The notes beneath the pieces are model-generated. The model saw only the letters and a list, made by a program, of their open reading frames with translations, had not been told where the DNA came from and ran no database searches. Positions 21,031 through 33,469 of a stretch of 64,000 nucleotides of DNA are shown piece after piece (position 1 is the stretch's first letter; each line of letters opens with the position of its first letter). Made by a program: the position numbers and the translations under genes. Source of the stretch: Myrica gale. Taxonomy: Eukaryota > Streptophyta > Magnoliopsida > Fagales > Myricaceae. The stretch covers positions 7,447,501 through 7,511,500 of the forward strand of contig OZ005605.1 of the NCBI GenBank assembly GCA_963930655.1. The letters are read 5' to 3'.

Positions 21031-24000
21031 ATGTTGTCACCCTCCCCCTCGAGCCCTCGTCTGGGGTCGGCCAGCAGCTCAAAGTCCGTTACCGAGACCG
21101 TGAATGGGTCCCACAACTTTACCATCAGGGGGTACTCGTTGGCCAAAGGAATTGGCGTGGGCAAGCACATCGCCAGCGACAATTTCACGGTGGGAGGGTA
21201 CCAGTGGGCCATTTACTTCTACCCGGACGGCAAGAACCCCGAGGACAACTCCACCTATGTCTCCGTATTCATCGCCCTTGCCAGTGAGGGCACCGACGTG
21301 CGTGCCCTCTTCGAGCTCACTCTCCTCGACCAGAGTGGTGCCGGCAAGCACAAGGTCCATAGCCATTTCGATCGCTCTCTCGAGAGCGGGCCCTACACCC
21401 TCAAGTACAGAGGGAGCATGTGGTGAGTTCTCTTTCCTTCTAGTTCTTCTCCTTTTTGTTTTGGTAAAGATTGAGAATTTTCGGACTTTTGCTGGATGTT
21501 TTACAAGTTACCCTGTGCAATTAATGTATTAATATTTTTGAATGATTGGGAGTTTTGTGGTTCCGATTTGTAGTATTTTGAAGACTCTGATAACGGTACT
21601 CTTGAATGATGGAAAAGTTTCGAGTGTTTAACGAATTGGTTCGATTTATCGTATGCATTTGGAGAATTCTGTAGAATGTGCTAATTACGTTTATGGGAGT
21701 CTTCTCTTTTTTTTTTGGGAGTTTTCTAGTTGCTGGGATTTAAAATAATTGATAATTTTGGGTTTAGTTTTTAGCTTTTGTTGGTCATGTGTGCGTTGGT
21801 GGTGAACTATTCGATAAAGCAAAGCATAAGATACAGAGAGAAATTGACAGTGCAGTTGTATCCTAATTATTTGTGGCCCATTGAAGGACTAGCAAATAAA
21901 TGTGTATCTTGATTATAGTTTTTCTTTTTCGTTCTATCAAGCATGGGATTTCTGTTAGGGAGAAGGTACTGTATTAAAAGATCACCAGATTATTTTTCTT
22001 GGGATGGAACAGCTCTGTTGACTAAAAGGCTTTCACCAAATGAATCAAGAACGAGTCCAACATGGGACAACGTTGTATAATCCCAATGTGCTATCTATAA
22101 TTGATGTTTTGTTCTCAAATTCACCAACTACAAGATACAAGAACATCCAATGGAACAGTGCTAGTGATCCAGCCTGTAAAAATTCCGAGTTTGTTATAGA
22201 CTCATTAATATCTCAAAAAAAAAAAGAATAAATGAGAGTACAATACAGAGTGGAAAGATCTGCATCTAGACCTTGAACTTCCAAGCGCTGCGCTTCTCAG
22301 TGCTACCAGCTCTGAACATGCAAAACCCAAACCAGTTATGAGCTAAGATAGACTAGGGAAAACATCAGATTAAATATAATTGGAGTCGTACTCAACAGAA
22401 TGATTAAAGTGCTTACAAAATTAGGTATATTATGAATTGTAATTTATCGCTCCTGCATAGGGTAATTTCCTTTTCTTCTAAAGGAACAGGTCTTTCTTTC
22501 GAGGGGCTGCCTTGTTGTTGTAACTCTGTTATCATTACCAACAGTAACATGGTTGACTCTTGTGATGATCAGCAGTTAAGCTTCTATTTTTTAAAAAAAA
22601 AATATTTTCCATGCTCCTTGTAAAGAGATGGTCTATCTTTTATTCTCTATTTCACTCTAGATGCAATTTGGTGGCCCAGTTCTTGGGATTTAAATCGTTA
22701 TGTTCTTATCTAGTTAATCTGAAATGTCAGGTCTTTTATTTATTTAAAGCATGAACTTGAAATCTGAAAAAGAAGAAGATTGTTCTTTGTCTTTGGATAG
22801 GTTGAAGGGTGTTTTGTTGTCGTTACTTTTCTGTTGGGTGAACTCGGTGCTTGGTTGCCCTTTTCTAGATTTTGTTGATTTCCTTAGTTTTCTTGCTTGT
22901 TTGGAGTAGTGATGTCGGTATAGTCTTTTGTACTGTTTTTACTATTTCTAATGAGATTGGCTTATTCATAAAAAAAAAAATCTGAAAAAGAAGAAGAGAA
23001 TATAGTTTCAATGTTCAGTCACCTGATGCCTGGCGCACCAGGGTAAACGGGATATATGTTTTAACATCTGATGTTCTGCATTGCATTTATCTGACCTGGC
23101 AGAAGTCTGTTGGACACATCGCGGTTGTCAAATCCGATGGAAGCATACACCGTAGCCTGCAGACTGCTCCAAGTGGTTTATAGATTTCTTTTGTTTTGTG
23201 TTTTGTCTTTTTTTTTAATCCTTTTAAACTATTTCCTGTGTTTCTTAAAGGACTATTTCACAATCCTTTGTCATTGTCTTCCTTCATGATAGACATTCCA
23301 CCTTTTGATTAATTGACCTTTACTTTCTTGATTTACCAGGGGTTACAAACGTTTTTTCAGACGAAATATGCTTGAATCATCAGTTTTCCTCAAGGATGAT
23401 TGCTTGAAAATAAATTGCACTGTTGGTGTTGTGCTTTCCACGATAGATTGTTCAAGATTGCACTCCATACATGTCCCAGAATCTGACATTGGAGCACATT
23501 TTGGTATGCTATTGGAGAATGAAGAATGTTCCGATGTTACTTTTAATGTGTCTGGGGAGAAGTTTCATGCTCACAAGCTGGTACTTGCTGCTCGTTCTCC
23601 TGTATTTGAAACTGAGTTTTTCAACGGGATGGATGAAGATAATCAGGAAATAGTTGTTACAGATATGGAACCTAAGGTTTTTAAGGTAACCTTTTCCAAA
23701 GAATAGCCCCCCCCCCCCACCCCACAGTTCTTGCCTCGGATATGATGGGCATGGTTTTGAAGGTTTTTGTGGCTGGTGGAGCCTATAATATATTTGTCCA
23801 TGTTCGTAACAATTTCTTGATGGTATGTTGAACAGGCTTTGCTTCAGTACATCTATAGAGATACTCTCGTTGAGGATGAGGATTTCTTGGCGTCCACTTC
23901 ATCTTGCATGCCATCTTTAGCTGGCACATTTGCTGCAAAATTGTTAGCTGCATCTGAAAAATATAGTCTGCCTAGACTTAGACTGATGTGCGAGTCTGTA

Positions 24001-27000
24001 CTCTGCGCTGATATTTCTGTGGATTCTGTTGCCAATATATTGGCCCTTGCTGATCGTTATCATGCTTCAGATCTAAAATCAGTTTGCCTAAAATTTGCTG
24101 CCGAAAATCTTGTTGGTATGTTCTTCCTGCTTGATTTTTCACTACTTTCATTGCAGATTTTCTATTTTATAGCAAAAACATCGAAATTCCTGTGATGTGC
24201 TAAGATTCCACGTGTTCTGTATTTGACACATATCCAGTACAGATGCAAAGAGCAAATGCATGTAGTGGATACGTGTCCATTACCTAGAAATTCGATTTTT
24301 ACCACAGACCCTAGGGATATGGGTTGGCTATGCATGAATCTGGAATGTTAAGTTTTGGGTGAAAATTGAATGATTTGTTACTTGAAAAAACCAGGTATAA
24401 TGTAAATTGTATGGATTTTTTGTTTAATTTCCAAGATTTGAGGTGCCTAAAATAAGAGGGATACATATTAGAAAGAAACTGATAAAATTCCGAATTTCTA
24501 TGAATGTGAAACACGGATCATCAATCACATCTTTTATTATCTATATCTTCAATTTTAGTCTAACAATTTGTTGATATTTCACCGTGTTCAGTGTTTGTTA
24601 CTCAACATTTAAATTAAAAGTGTGCATCATGGTATCTCCATATTGATGATTGACCTTTAGGTTCTATACTTCACCTTAGATTTTCAAAGAAGCAACATAT
24701 TATCTGGTCCATATGTTATTATAACAATATCATAGTCAATATTGGTCTTCTAGCAGTTCTACTTTTGGAAGACTTTGAGCTATATCTCAAGGGTTTGATT
24801 TATCACATATAAATGTGACTAACATATATCCTTGGTAAAGGATTTCTCCATAATGGCCATGATTTGTTGAAATGACAATTTTGTTAAGTGGCAGAATTAT
24901 ATGCATGAAAACATTTTCTTCGATTCAGGTATCATGTCAATAACTAAAATGTAGAAATCATATGATGGTTCTTCCTCTACAGGCGTTTTTGCTCTATTCT
25001 CTAGCACATGCTGAACCAGTGGGGAATATCCAATTTGAAACTCATAAAGAGATGGATTAAGTTGATATTGCTCTATATAAGTAAAAGCAGTGCTGAATCA
25101 ATTTTGTTAATTAACTACTCTAGGCCTCACAGTTCTTCCTTCAGCACTGGGGCCTTAGCATCTTGGGCAGAGCCTATATAGATCAAACAAGTGTGTTAAA
25201 AATCATATATCCTGAATTACTAGTTGACAAACTTGAGATGTAATGGAAGAGAAAACGCTATCGTGGAGTAGAGAACTGTCCGAAAAAAGAGAAGGATATG
25301 GATCTTCTTTGGTAGAATTTCCAGTTATCTTGGTAGGAATATAAGGAGCCAGTGTGGATGACTGCCACTTGTAACATAACTAATCTAAGCTTTAATCTTA
25401 GCTGTCGGCATTGATTTAACAGAAATAAAGAGAAGTGCTATTGACAACAGTCAGGATGCTACTATTGAATTCTTATGGGCCTTGGCTGAGGTAGTATATG
25501 GGGGGCTGGAATGGGAGGAATACGTCTGATGGAGGTAATTTGCAGCACTGCAAGGAAAGTTCATATAAAAGGCATGGGAAAGATGTGGAGCCTACTTGGG
25601 AGCTTGCATGATACATTATAATCATGTTGGGCATTAATTTTTATCCTGAGTCATTGGGTTTTATAGGGTACTGGCTTTGGGCTTAATAGCTAGAGACCAA
25701 GGAGCCTAAGCTGATTAGCAAATGCAACATCGGTGAATTTGTAGGAACTATTGCTTTATGGATTGGTTGATAGAAGTTGCCCCAAGGTGTCGAGAAACCC
25801 CAGGTCTAAAGTTTAGGTTTTCTAATAGACCACGATCCCAACTTCTTTACGTGGAATAAAATGAGAGATGTGTTGGGCTGTTGAAGATTTAGTCTTGTTG
25901 ACTGTTTAGCTAATATTTTGCAGTCAACTATTGTTTCTTTATTTTAGGAAGTGGTGTCTTTATTTTAGAAAGTTGTGGTCCTAAATTTAGGAAAAGTTGT
26001 TAGTAGTTGTTTATTTAAATTCTGCTTGAAGAGTTAATAAAAAAGAAGCATATTTTTAACGAAACAACTTGATGTTCGTTCTCACCCGAAGAGAATTCTA
26101 TCGACTTTGCTATAGCTCTGATTGGGGCCTATCATTTTCTATCTCTCATCAATGTTTTCTTTGACAATACTATTTCCAACTAAGCGTAAAATTCCTAATT
26201 TTGAAAGCCTTAATCACCCAAGCCTAAGTTCTTTCCATGCTATTGTTTACGGTAGTGCATGATGTTTGTTTTACTTCAATTTTGGGAGCTTAGGAGGGTG
26301 GAAGCATGTCTATGCGTTCAGGAAGATCTTATAGAGGAAGATTGAGAGAGAATGAGTGATAAAATTTTCCTCTCAAATTATGAAGCAACTTCATGAAATT
26401 ACAGCTTGATTAAGCTCTCCAGAAAGTTGAACTCCTCAAACTTATGGTTGTGTGATGGATGATTTGTAAGGAGAAACATTGGAGGTAACAATTTTGGAGT
26501 TTTATGGGAATGGGTGAAAAAGTGAAGAGATGGACGATTTGAGTAAATTTTTTATGTTTATTGTGATCTAAGAGACGATTTGATGGGGAGAAAGATGATT
26601 TTGAAGTTTATTATTATTATTTTTTAAAATTTTGGAATTAATTTTTTTTTATGAATAAGGAAATTTTATTAGAAGAAAAAGAAAGAGTGAACCAAGTACA
26701 AAGGTTGAACTAGGTTCACTGGGAAATACAAGCAAAGAAACTAAGAAAATCCAGGAAATCTAAGAAATGCCCCCCCCCCACATAGCATTAACCCATAGAA
26801 ATAGAGAATGCATCAAAACACCCTGTAAAACATCTACTATTACGCTCCCGCCAAAGACATCACCAAATACAAGACGAAATCATCTTCCAAAGGGTTGTAG
26901 CAACAAGATCTACAAACTTCCTTCCCCAACATAATAAGACATCAACCACCCTCGCTGGCATAACCCAATGAAGATTCGTAATACCAAAAACATGCTGCCA

Positions 27001-30000
27001 AAGCCCTCTTGCCAGCGAACAATGCAATAAAACATGATTAACAGACTCGCCATCCATCTTACATAAGTAGCACCAATCAAGGACACACACTCCCCTCCTC
27101 CGAAGATTGTCAGTCGTCAAAATTCTACCATGAATCGCCTCCCACACGAAGAAAGAAACTCTCGAGGGAACGTGTTTGTCTTCCAAACTCCATGCCAAGG
27201 GAAAGACAAAGATTGATCCCCAGAAAGGAGGCCATAGAAGGATTTAACAGAAAAAACTTCATGCTTTGAACCCTTCCACACCAGTTTGTCATCATGATTG
27301 CTACGAACCACCTTATCATAAAGAGTAGAGTAGAAAGCCAAAAATCCGCCAGTTCCTAATCATTCGTAGGTCTCATAAACTGAACATCCCAAGGAATGAA
27401 ATTATTAGTCACCGACATAGAATCTGCCACCACTTTGTCTTTATGCCAAGATAAGGAAAACAAAAGAGGAAACAACCAACATAATGGTCTATCGCCACAC
27501 CAACAATCATGCCAAAAGCGAATTCTTTGCCCATTACCCACCACAAACCGAATGTGCTCACGAAACAAATCTCATCCTCTACTAATATGCTTCAAAAGGC
27601 TCACCTCATAAGAGCCTCGAGAAGGTAAAGTCATCCAATCTCCCTTCGACGTACCAAACTTCGCCGCAATAATAATCCGCCACAAACTATCCCCCTCAGA
27701 AGCAAAGCGCCACAACCATTTGCCTAGCAATGCTTTGTTGAACACCGACAGTCTCTGAAGCCCCAACCTCCCATAAGTAAGAGGAGAACATACCTTATCC
27801 CACCTAATAAGATGAAATTTGTGAACATCTAAGTCACTGCCCCACAAGAAATCCCTTTGCAATTTTTCAATTTGAGAAGCCACTAAGCACGGGATGCGTA
27901 AGAGAGAAAGGAAGTAGGTAAACTAGAAAGCGTAGATTTGATCAACGTTAACTGCCCCTTTGGATAAATACATACGCTTCCACCCAGCCAGTCATCTTGC
28001 CATTCTTTCCAAAATTCCATCCCAAATATGCACACTTCTAGATCGCGCCCCCAATGGAAGCCCCAATTAAGTCATTGGCAAAGCAAAGATACTACACCCC
28101 AAAATTGAAGCCAACTCCTGCATATTTCCAACATTACCAATCGGAATCATTTCCTACTTCGAAAGGTTAACCTTTAACCCGGAAACCGCCTCAAAACACA
28201 ACAGCAAACAACGAAGACTGCGAAGCTGCTCTACCTCCGCCCCCACACAAAACTAAAGTATCGTTAGCAAAAAGTAAGTGAGAAACCTCAAGTCCTTCAC
28301 CCCTAACACCACCCACCTTAAAACCCACAATAACCCCATTCGTAACTAACTTTGCCATCATGCGGGAAAACACTTCCATCACAATAACGAATAAAAGAGA
28401 AAGAGGATCTTCTTGACGCAAGCCACGAGTACTTCCAAAAAATCCTTCGGGCGAACCATTCACGAGCATTGAAAACCTCACCGAAGAAATACAAAATTCT
28501 ATCCAACGACACCACTTATCTCCAAACTCACACCTCCTCAGGAGATACAACAAAAAATTCCAGTTGACATGATCATAAGCTTTATGAATGTCCAACTTAC
28601 GGTTCATTGAACCGCATACGGGAGTCAATACGTTCATTTGCTATCAAGACCGAGTCCAAATCTGTTTGCCCCTCACATACGCATTCTGAGAAGAGGAAAT
28701 AATCTTCTCCAACATAAATTTCAGCCTATTTGCCAACACCTTAGCAAGAATCTTAGACTTCTCCCACCAGACTTATAGAACGAAAGTCTTTCAACTCAAC
28801 AGCTTCCGGCTTCTTTGGAATAAGAAAAATAAACGAATAATTCATATTACGAACAAATTTACCAACCGAGCAAACTCTTATTTGGTGTGAACACCGAAGA
28901 AGTAAAAAAATGTTAGACAAAAATTCATGTTTGCATCTAAAAATTCTTTAAACCTCAACAATTTCTACAAAATCTGGCTTTGCAAACATGCCCATGTTTG
29001 ATTGGAACAGAAACTTATTTGAACGAGCACTAGCCCTAGTACAGCTGGAAATATCACAGAAAAGTCAAGATGGAAGTTCTTGATTTTGAAGGGAAGTAAG
29101 CCCTATACTCTTTAGTGATTGGCTTTCTGCTATTAAAGAATAGTTTTTTTGTAGACTTCAGTGATTTTATCAGTTTTTTAGCCTGTTTGTTGTAGTTGGG
29201 TCAGTACAGCCTTTTGTACTGTCCCGCTTCCTTTTGTTTTGTTTTGTATTCTCTCTTTTATTTCAATAAAGCTTCTCTTATCAACAAAAAAAAGAATAGT
29301 TTTATCGGTACAATATGATGTGGATTACCTTGAATGGAGATTTGCCAAGATGAAACTTGTAGGTTTGTCAAAAGTGAGGTAAACAAGTTGAAGGTAATAT
29401 AAGAAAATTGGACAGCCTTTCCTAAGCATGCGATGAAAAATGAAAGCGAAGCTTCAAGAGAAGTATATGCCTGCCAATTATTATGACTAGTTGTGGAAGC
29501 AATTAGTTAATCTCAAACAGGGCAGCCTGTTGATGTTGGAATATATGGTGAAATTGGATAAGCTTAAGACTCAAAAGTCAAGTTGTAGAAGAGCCTTGTC
29601 AATATCAGCTCATTTAGAACTAGTTTAAGGGTTGGTTTGAGACGAAAATTTAATTGCCAGCCCATACAGAGCTTGGAGCATGTAATCCAAGTGGCATTTG
29701 AGAAAGAGGAGTATTTGAGATACCCAATAAAGAGAACAGTTGGGTCTCAAGCTAGAAAGACATGAAGAAGTTTACTGAAGCAAATTGTGGCACCAAGACA
29801 GCACCTTGGCAACCAATAAGATAAGGAGGTTTAGCTCAAGTTTGGTGATTAGGGTAGACATTAATGTCCACATTGGACTTGCTGATGGAACACTTGTAGC
29901 ATTGTCAGACAAATAGGATCTGCTTTTGGAGCCTAAGACAAAGCAATCACCTCTAAAAAAACAAGAAACCTTTTTGGTCAACACGGTTGTCTACAGTGAG

Positions 30001-32873
30001 AACGAGAATCATGTAGATGAGGGCTATCTTCGTTAGTTAGGTAATTGCAGCTTGTGGGCCATGGTTGCAAGCCAGATATCTTATTCTACTGATAGCTGGT
30101 TGTATTGAATGTAGCACAAATATACTTCTTCCCTTTAATATGTATTGTGCACAAGACTTCATGAGATACTTATAAAAGGTTTCTTTACTTGAGCTTTTCC
30201 ATATTCAGTTATAAGATAGCGGACTATATAAATTATTCAGTGGTGTTCTTAGAAGATAGTTATTGCTCGATCGGATTCTGTGAGTCGTAAGGGAGGTAAC
30301 ATTTCAAAAGATTAAGTTTGATCTTATTATAAGGCTTTGGGAGGAAAATTCGGATGTTATTTTTCCTTGGAGAAACATTGGGCAGTCAAAAGTTCCAATA
30401 AAATAGGTTGTTTCTCATTTTTATTCTTAATCTGGAGAGCAGCCAAGTAGAAAATCTTAGGGAAATTCCGACGTGGATAAACTTGAGAAAATATAAGGAG
30501 ACTAATGGTGTTGCATGTTTGAGACAAGCGGGGAGTCTGAAAATCTTTTCTTTTGGTGTGCCATTACTCGAGAACTCTGGCCACTAGTTGTAAGTGGTTT
30601 AGGGTCTCATGGGCGATGCCTAACTTGACCTTGTTGACTAATTAAAGTGTCATTAAAAGATACAACGAAATAGTGTGTTATGAAATGTGGTTCCTTAGGC
30701 CCTATGTGGTGCATTTGAGATGAACAGAATGCTAGGTGATTGATGTCAACGGACAGCTTTGCTGTCCACATCTGTCCATTAAATCTCCTGATTTCCAGCT
30801 CACAAATCAGCTGCATATCTGCGATATTTCCTTCCTTATTTCTTCTATTCATTATAGATTATTCTTTTGTACAGTTAGCATAACAGATTACAGCTTGTAG
30901 CTTTCCTTGTATAGGCCTTGTCTCATGCAGCCACTTATTTCTTTCCTTGTATGGAATTACTTGAAGAAGCCTATATAATGAACAGTACACTCAAGGCCAA
31001 AGTATTCGGCCAATTCCACAAATCTTGTCAATTGAAGCCATGGAATTCTCCTTCTATGGTAAAGATTAGAAGCCTACCTCATTAGTGTATCTAGTTTCTT
31101 GTTTCAGACCCTTTTTTTCTGTGTCTACTAAAGTTCATCTGTTTTCCATCATTAAAATTTATTTATATAGGAAAAAGCACCTGGAATATCTTGGAATGGG
31201 TATAAAATGCAAAATTGTTAAGCCATTGAATTCTCCATCTATGGTAAAGATTAGTAGCCAACCCTCATTCGTGTATCGAGTTTCTGGTTTCAGACCCTTC
31301 TTTGTTTTGATAAATTCATTCCTCTCCCATAATCTGTCTACTAGGGTTCATCTGTTTTCCGTGATTAAAATTATTAATATCGGAAAAAGCACCTCGAATA
31401 TCTTGGACTGAGTGTATAATGCAATTGTTAAGATAGTCTATGTTGTATCACTATCATCTCCTGTTTCAGTATTTGACATGGTAAGATAGCATGTTCCAAA
31501 TACTAGGACTTCCACTTCCTGGCACTTCGATGAATGTGTAAGCTCCATTGACGAGCCATTGAAGTATACATGTTGTACTTGAAGCATCACAGAGCCGAAT
31601 ATGTTAATTGGGAAGAAAAACTCTTAACGATTTTAGTTTATCTATGGCCATGGCGAGACAGATTCCCCTTTATCACAAGAAAGGGAATATATAATTGCCT
31701 CAATCTTCTTCTATGACATATCATTCTTGGACAAAAGACTTGAAACAAGGTTATTTGGCTAAATTGTGAAACTCGAGTCTAGAGAGTTTTCATAGGAAAA
31801 TTTTCCTATTTTAGGGTAGTTGTTGTCTCCTTTCAAGAGATAAAACTTAATGCTTAAGTTATCTGTCCGCCATTGGGATAACTATCTCCTGTCAGACGTA
31901 CCTGTAACTTGCTGCCAGGTTTATCTTTTGCCAGGATCGAACTCTCCACAAGATTCTTGGTTGCATTACTTGTCACTTTCTTGTTTGTAAACAAAGCATA
32001 TTCTGAGTGTCTTTTATTCCAAGGCATAACAAGTATCCAAGCAGGTAAGGTTCACCTAGAAATGCAGTCATCTATACACCCTCACATTAATCCCACGAGT
32101 CTCTTGTCCAATCTCACTTGGTGGCGCAGGCGAGGGGGGTAGCAATTCAAATTACACTGGGTCTAGGGACAATCAGGCTTGAGTTGATAACCTCGACTGT
32201 GTCAATTTTATACTCCCATCTGTGTAATATCCCCTCAGATTCTCATTCTAGCTACTTACCACAAGTAGCAACTTTCCCCCTTTGCCTTTGATATTTTATA
32301 TTGAGTAATTGCTTCGGCTTGACTAGACTATTGTTAATGTCTCATTATAATTTCACCGATTTATTCAACTTTGGAGAAAATTACCCAAGCTTGGTACGTC
32401 ATGACGTCATGAATTCATGATTAAACTGTAGCACATCTTGTTTATGAAAAAGCTTTTGCTCTTCAGGAGGTCCTGAAGTTATTGAAAACATGGGAATGAA
32501 GCATAGAGCCTAAGGTTTTGATTACTTCTTTTAAAAAAATTTCCCTCATGTGCTCTTATTTATGATATCTTGTTCTTATATTTCCCTATTTGATACAGCT
32601 GTTATGCAGTCGGAAGGTTTTGAGTATCTGAAGGAAAACTGTCCACTGTTGCAATCGGAGCTGCTAAAGACTGTAGCCGGATGTGAGGAGGAATTCAGTG
32701 GAGGGGGTAAGAGTCGAAGCGTGTGGGCTCAGTTTTCTGATGGTGGTGACACAAATGACAGGAGTGTTAGGCAACAAACCTGGGAAAATGGAGGGGAAAG
32801 AAATCGAAATTTGTGGGTCCAGCTTTCTGATGGTGGTGATGCTAGTGGTAGGAGTCCTAGGCAGGATGGCTGA
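21031..32873 (+). CDS. BPM3: BPM3-like MATH-BTB protein (CUL3 adaptor)
   Basis: Exons are 21031-21422, 23340-23685, 23836-24115 and 32599-32873; all junctions are GT-AG and the frame is continuous, giving 430 residues. An N-terminal MATH domain (about residues 20-150; [54 protein letters not shown]) is followed by a BTB/POZ domain (about 185-295; [20 protein letters not shown]) and a C-terminal helical part ([20 protein letters not shown]). In this family the MATH domain binds substrates and the BTB binds CUL3, linking targets (for example HD-ZIP and ERF/AP2 factors in Arabidopsis) to ubiquitination in the nucleus and cytosol. [15 protein letters not shown] points to BPM3. The last exon has a 30-codon internal duplication that lengthens the C-terminus. 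The start is the first in-frame ATG of a GC-rich first exon. The last intron is 8.5 kb and full of retroelements. Confidence 0.92.
21423..22760 (+). other. BPM3 intron 1, left part
   Basis: Ordinary intron sequence between exon 1 and the LINE tail insertion. No coding similarity or clear element was seen. Confidence 0.6.
22780..22978 (+). mobile_element. Very short LINE 3' end insertion in BPM3 intron 1
   Basis: About 200 bp of LINE 3' terminus (the coding end as in LINE copies near 2430 and 7820, then TTTTGTACTGTTTTTAC, a CTAATGAGATTGGCTTATTC tail and an A-tract) is flanked by a 19-bp target duplication, AATCTGAAAAAGAAGAAGA (22761-22779 and 22979-22997). It is a clean, strongly 5'-truncated insertion. 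Confidence 0.92.
26640..28900 (-). mobile_element. 5'-truncated LINE, inverted in BPM3 intron
   Basis: On the - strand the element begins within the RT ([20 protein letters not shown], about 28860) and continues through [19 protein letters not shown] and [20 protein letters not shown]. The RT catalytic motif reads [11 protein letters not shown], with Asn in place of the first Asp of FADD. The zf-RVT region ([37 protein letters not shown]) leads to the 3' tail and an A-tract, seen as poly-T at 26642-26650. Multiple frameshifts are present. The 5' border lies near 28870-28905, and I could not find a target duplication. Confidence 0.87.
29148..29290 (+). mobile_element. LINE 3' tail insertion, about 143 bp
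   Basis: Only the last part of the LINE remains (TTTTGTACTGTCCC, TTTCAATAAAGC, CTTATCAACAAAA). It is flanked by AAAGAATAGTTTT at 29135-29147 and 29291-29303. This is another strongly truncated insertion of the same 3'-tail family. Confidence 0.88.
29400..30000 (+). pseudogene. Ty3/Gypsy gag remnant
   Basis: Across several frames the translation shows the order of a Gypsy gag capsid: [12 protein letters not shown], then QLVNLKQGS, an [10 protein letters not shown] block, and [19 protein letters not shown], matching the usual 'K-xx-F-P-xx-Y, L-xx-L-xQG, V-x-EY' pattern. Many stops and frameshifts occur. No LTR, RT or integrase could be linked to it. Confidence 0.6.
30740..31030 (+). mobile_element. 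Possible solo LTR remnant
   Basis: TGTCAACGGACAGC starts a pyrimidine-rich stretch with repeated TTCCTTGTAT words and a TATATAATGAACAG block (about 30972), in the style of short Copia LTRs. The right end and target duplication were not found. Confidence 0.35.
31036..31431 (+). repeat. Imperfect tandem duplication, about 185-210-bp units
   Basis: The first unit starts AGCCATGGAATTCTCC near 31036, the second AGCCATTGAATTCTCC near 31220. Both then carry CTATGGTAAAGATTAG, a TTTCAGACCCTT block, GTTCATCTGTTTTCC, GAAAAAGCACCT and end near GCAA(AA)TTGTTAAG. The second unit has an extra block of about 25 bp. Confidence 0.8.
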
Positions 32874-33469
32874 TATGGCGTGTATATTTCCCAGGCACTC
32901 CTGGTATGAACTAGAAAACAGGAGGAAAAGAACAACAATAAACTAGAGGAGTATTGCCTCCATTGTAACATGTCAGTTTTCTTTTTCCCTCTCCCCCCTC
33001 TTCCCCTCGCCCCCCCATTTTTCCTGCTGTGTCAAATGACTTGTTTATGAGGCGGCAATCAGGTTTATAGTTTAGGTCGTACTAACAGATGCAGGGTCTC
33101 AAGGAACTTCTTGTTGTTGCCGGAGAATGTAGCTGTAAGAATGTAGTCAACGTTGGCTGATCAACCAGTTGTCCCAGTTTTATGTAATCCAAATGGTTAC
33201 TAACAATGTAGGACAAATTTGTTTGCTATCTAGCCTGATGAAAAACCTATTGTTGTTTGCCAATTCACTTGGGGTGGGATATAGTGTGTAGTTTGCCTAT
33301 TATTTTGAGATGACATTCCACAGTGACCGTTATTAGGAGGTTACATATTATTTGCTAATGATTTAATGAACTGGTCTTAAACTGAATCAAATGTATTTTT
33401 AAGTAGCATATCTTGATGACTGTCGTGTTCTAAGAAGAATGTGGTTCCCAAAGAGTTGCTGAAATTTTA
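32874..33469 (+). other. BPM3 3' flank
   Basis: This should hold the BPM3 3' UTR. An AATAAA word at 32937-32942 lies only about 64 bases after the stop, and a C-rich CCCTCTCCCCCC tract follows at about 32985. No other feature is visible before the LINE. Confidence 0.45.

Larger units (their letters stand above)
24116..32598 (+). other. BPM3 last intron, retroelement-rich
   Basis: The intron is 8.5 kb and runs from GTATGT to a TTTGATACAG acceptor. From 24116 to about 26640 I see no coding block. At 25850-26130 there is LTR-like sequence (GCAGTCAACTATTG, GAGTTAATAAAAAAGAAGC) without recognisable ends. From there it contains an inverted LINE, a LINE tail, a Gypsy gag remnant, a possible solo LTR and a tandem duplication, listed separately. 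The 31432-32598 part shows nothing I can name. Confidence 0.7.

Noticed and set aside
23706-23725. C-tract after BPM3 exon 2
   Set aside because: This is a simple homopolymer just inside an intron and has no effect on the reading frame.
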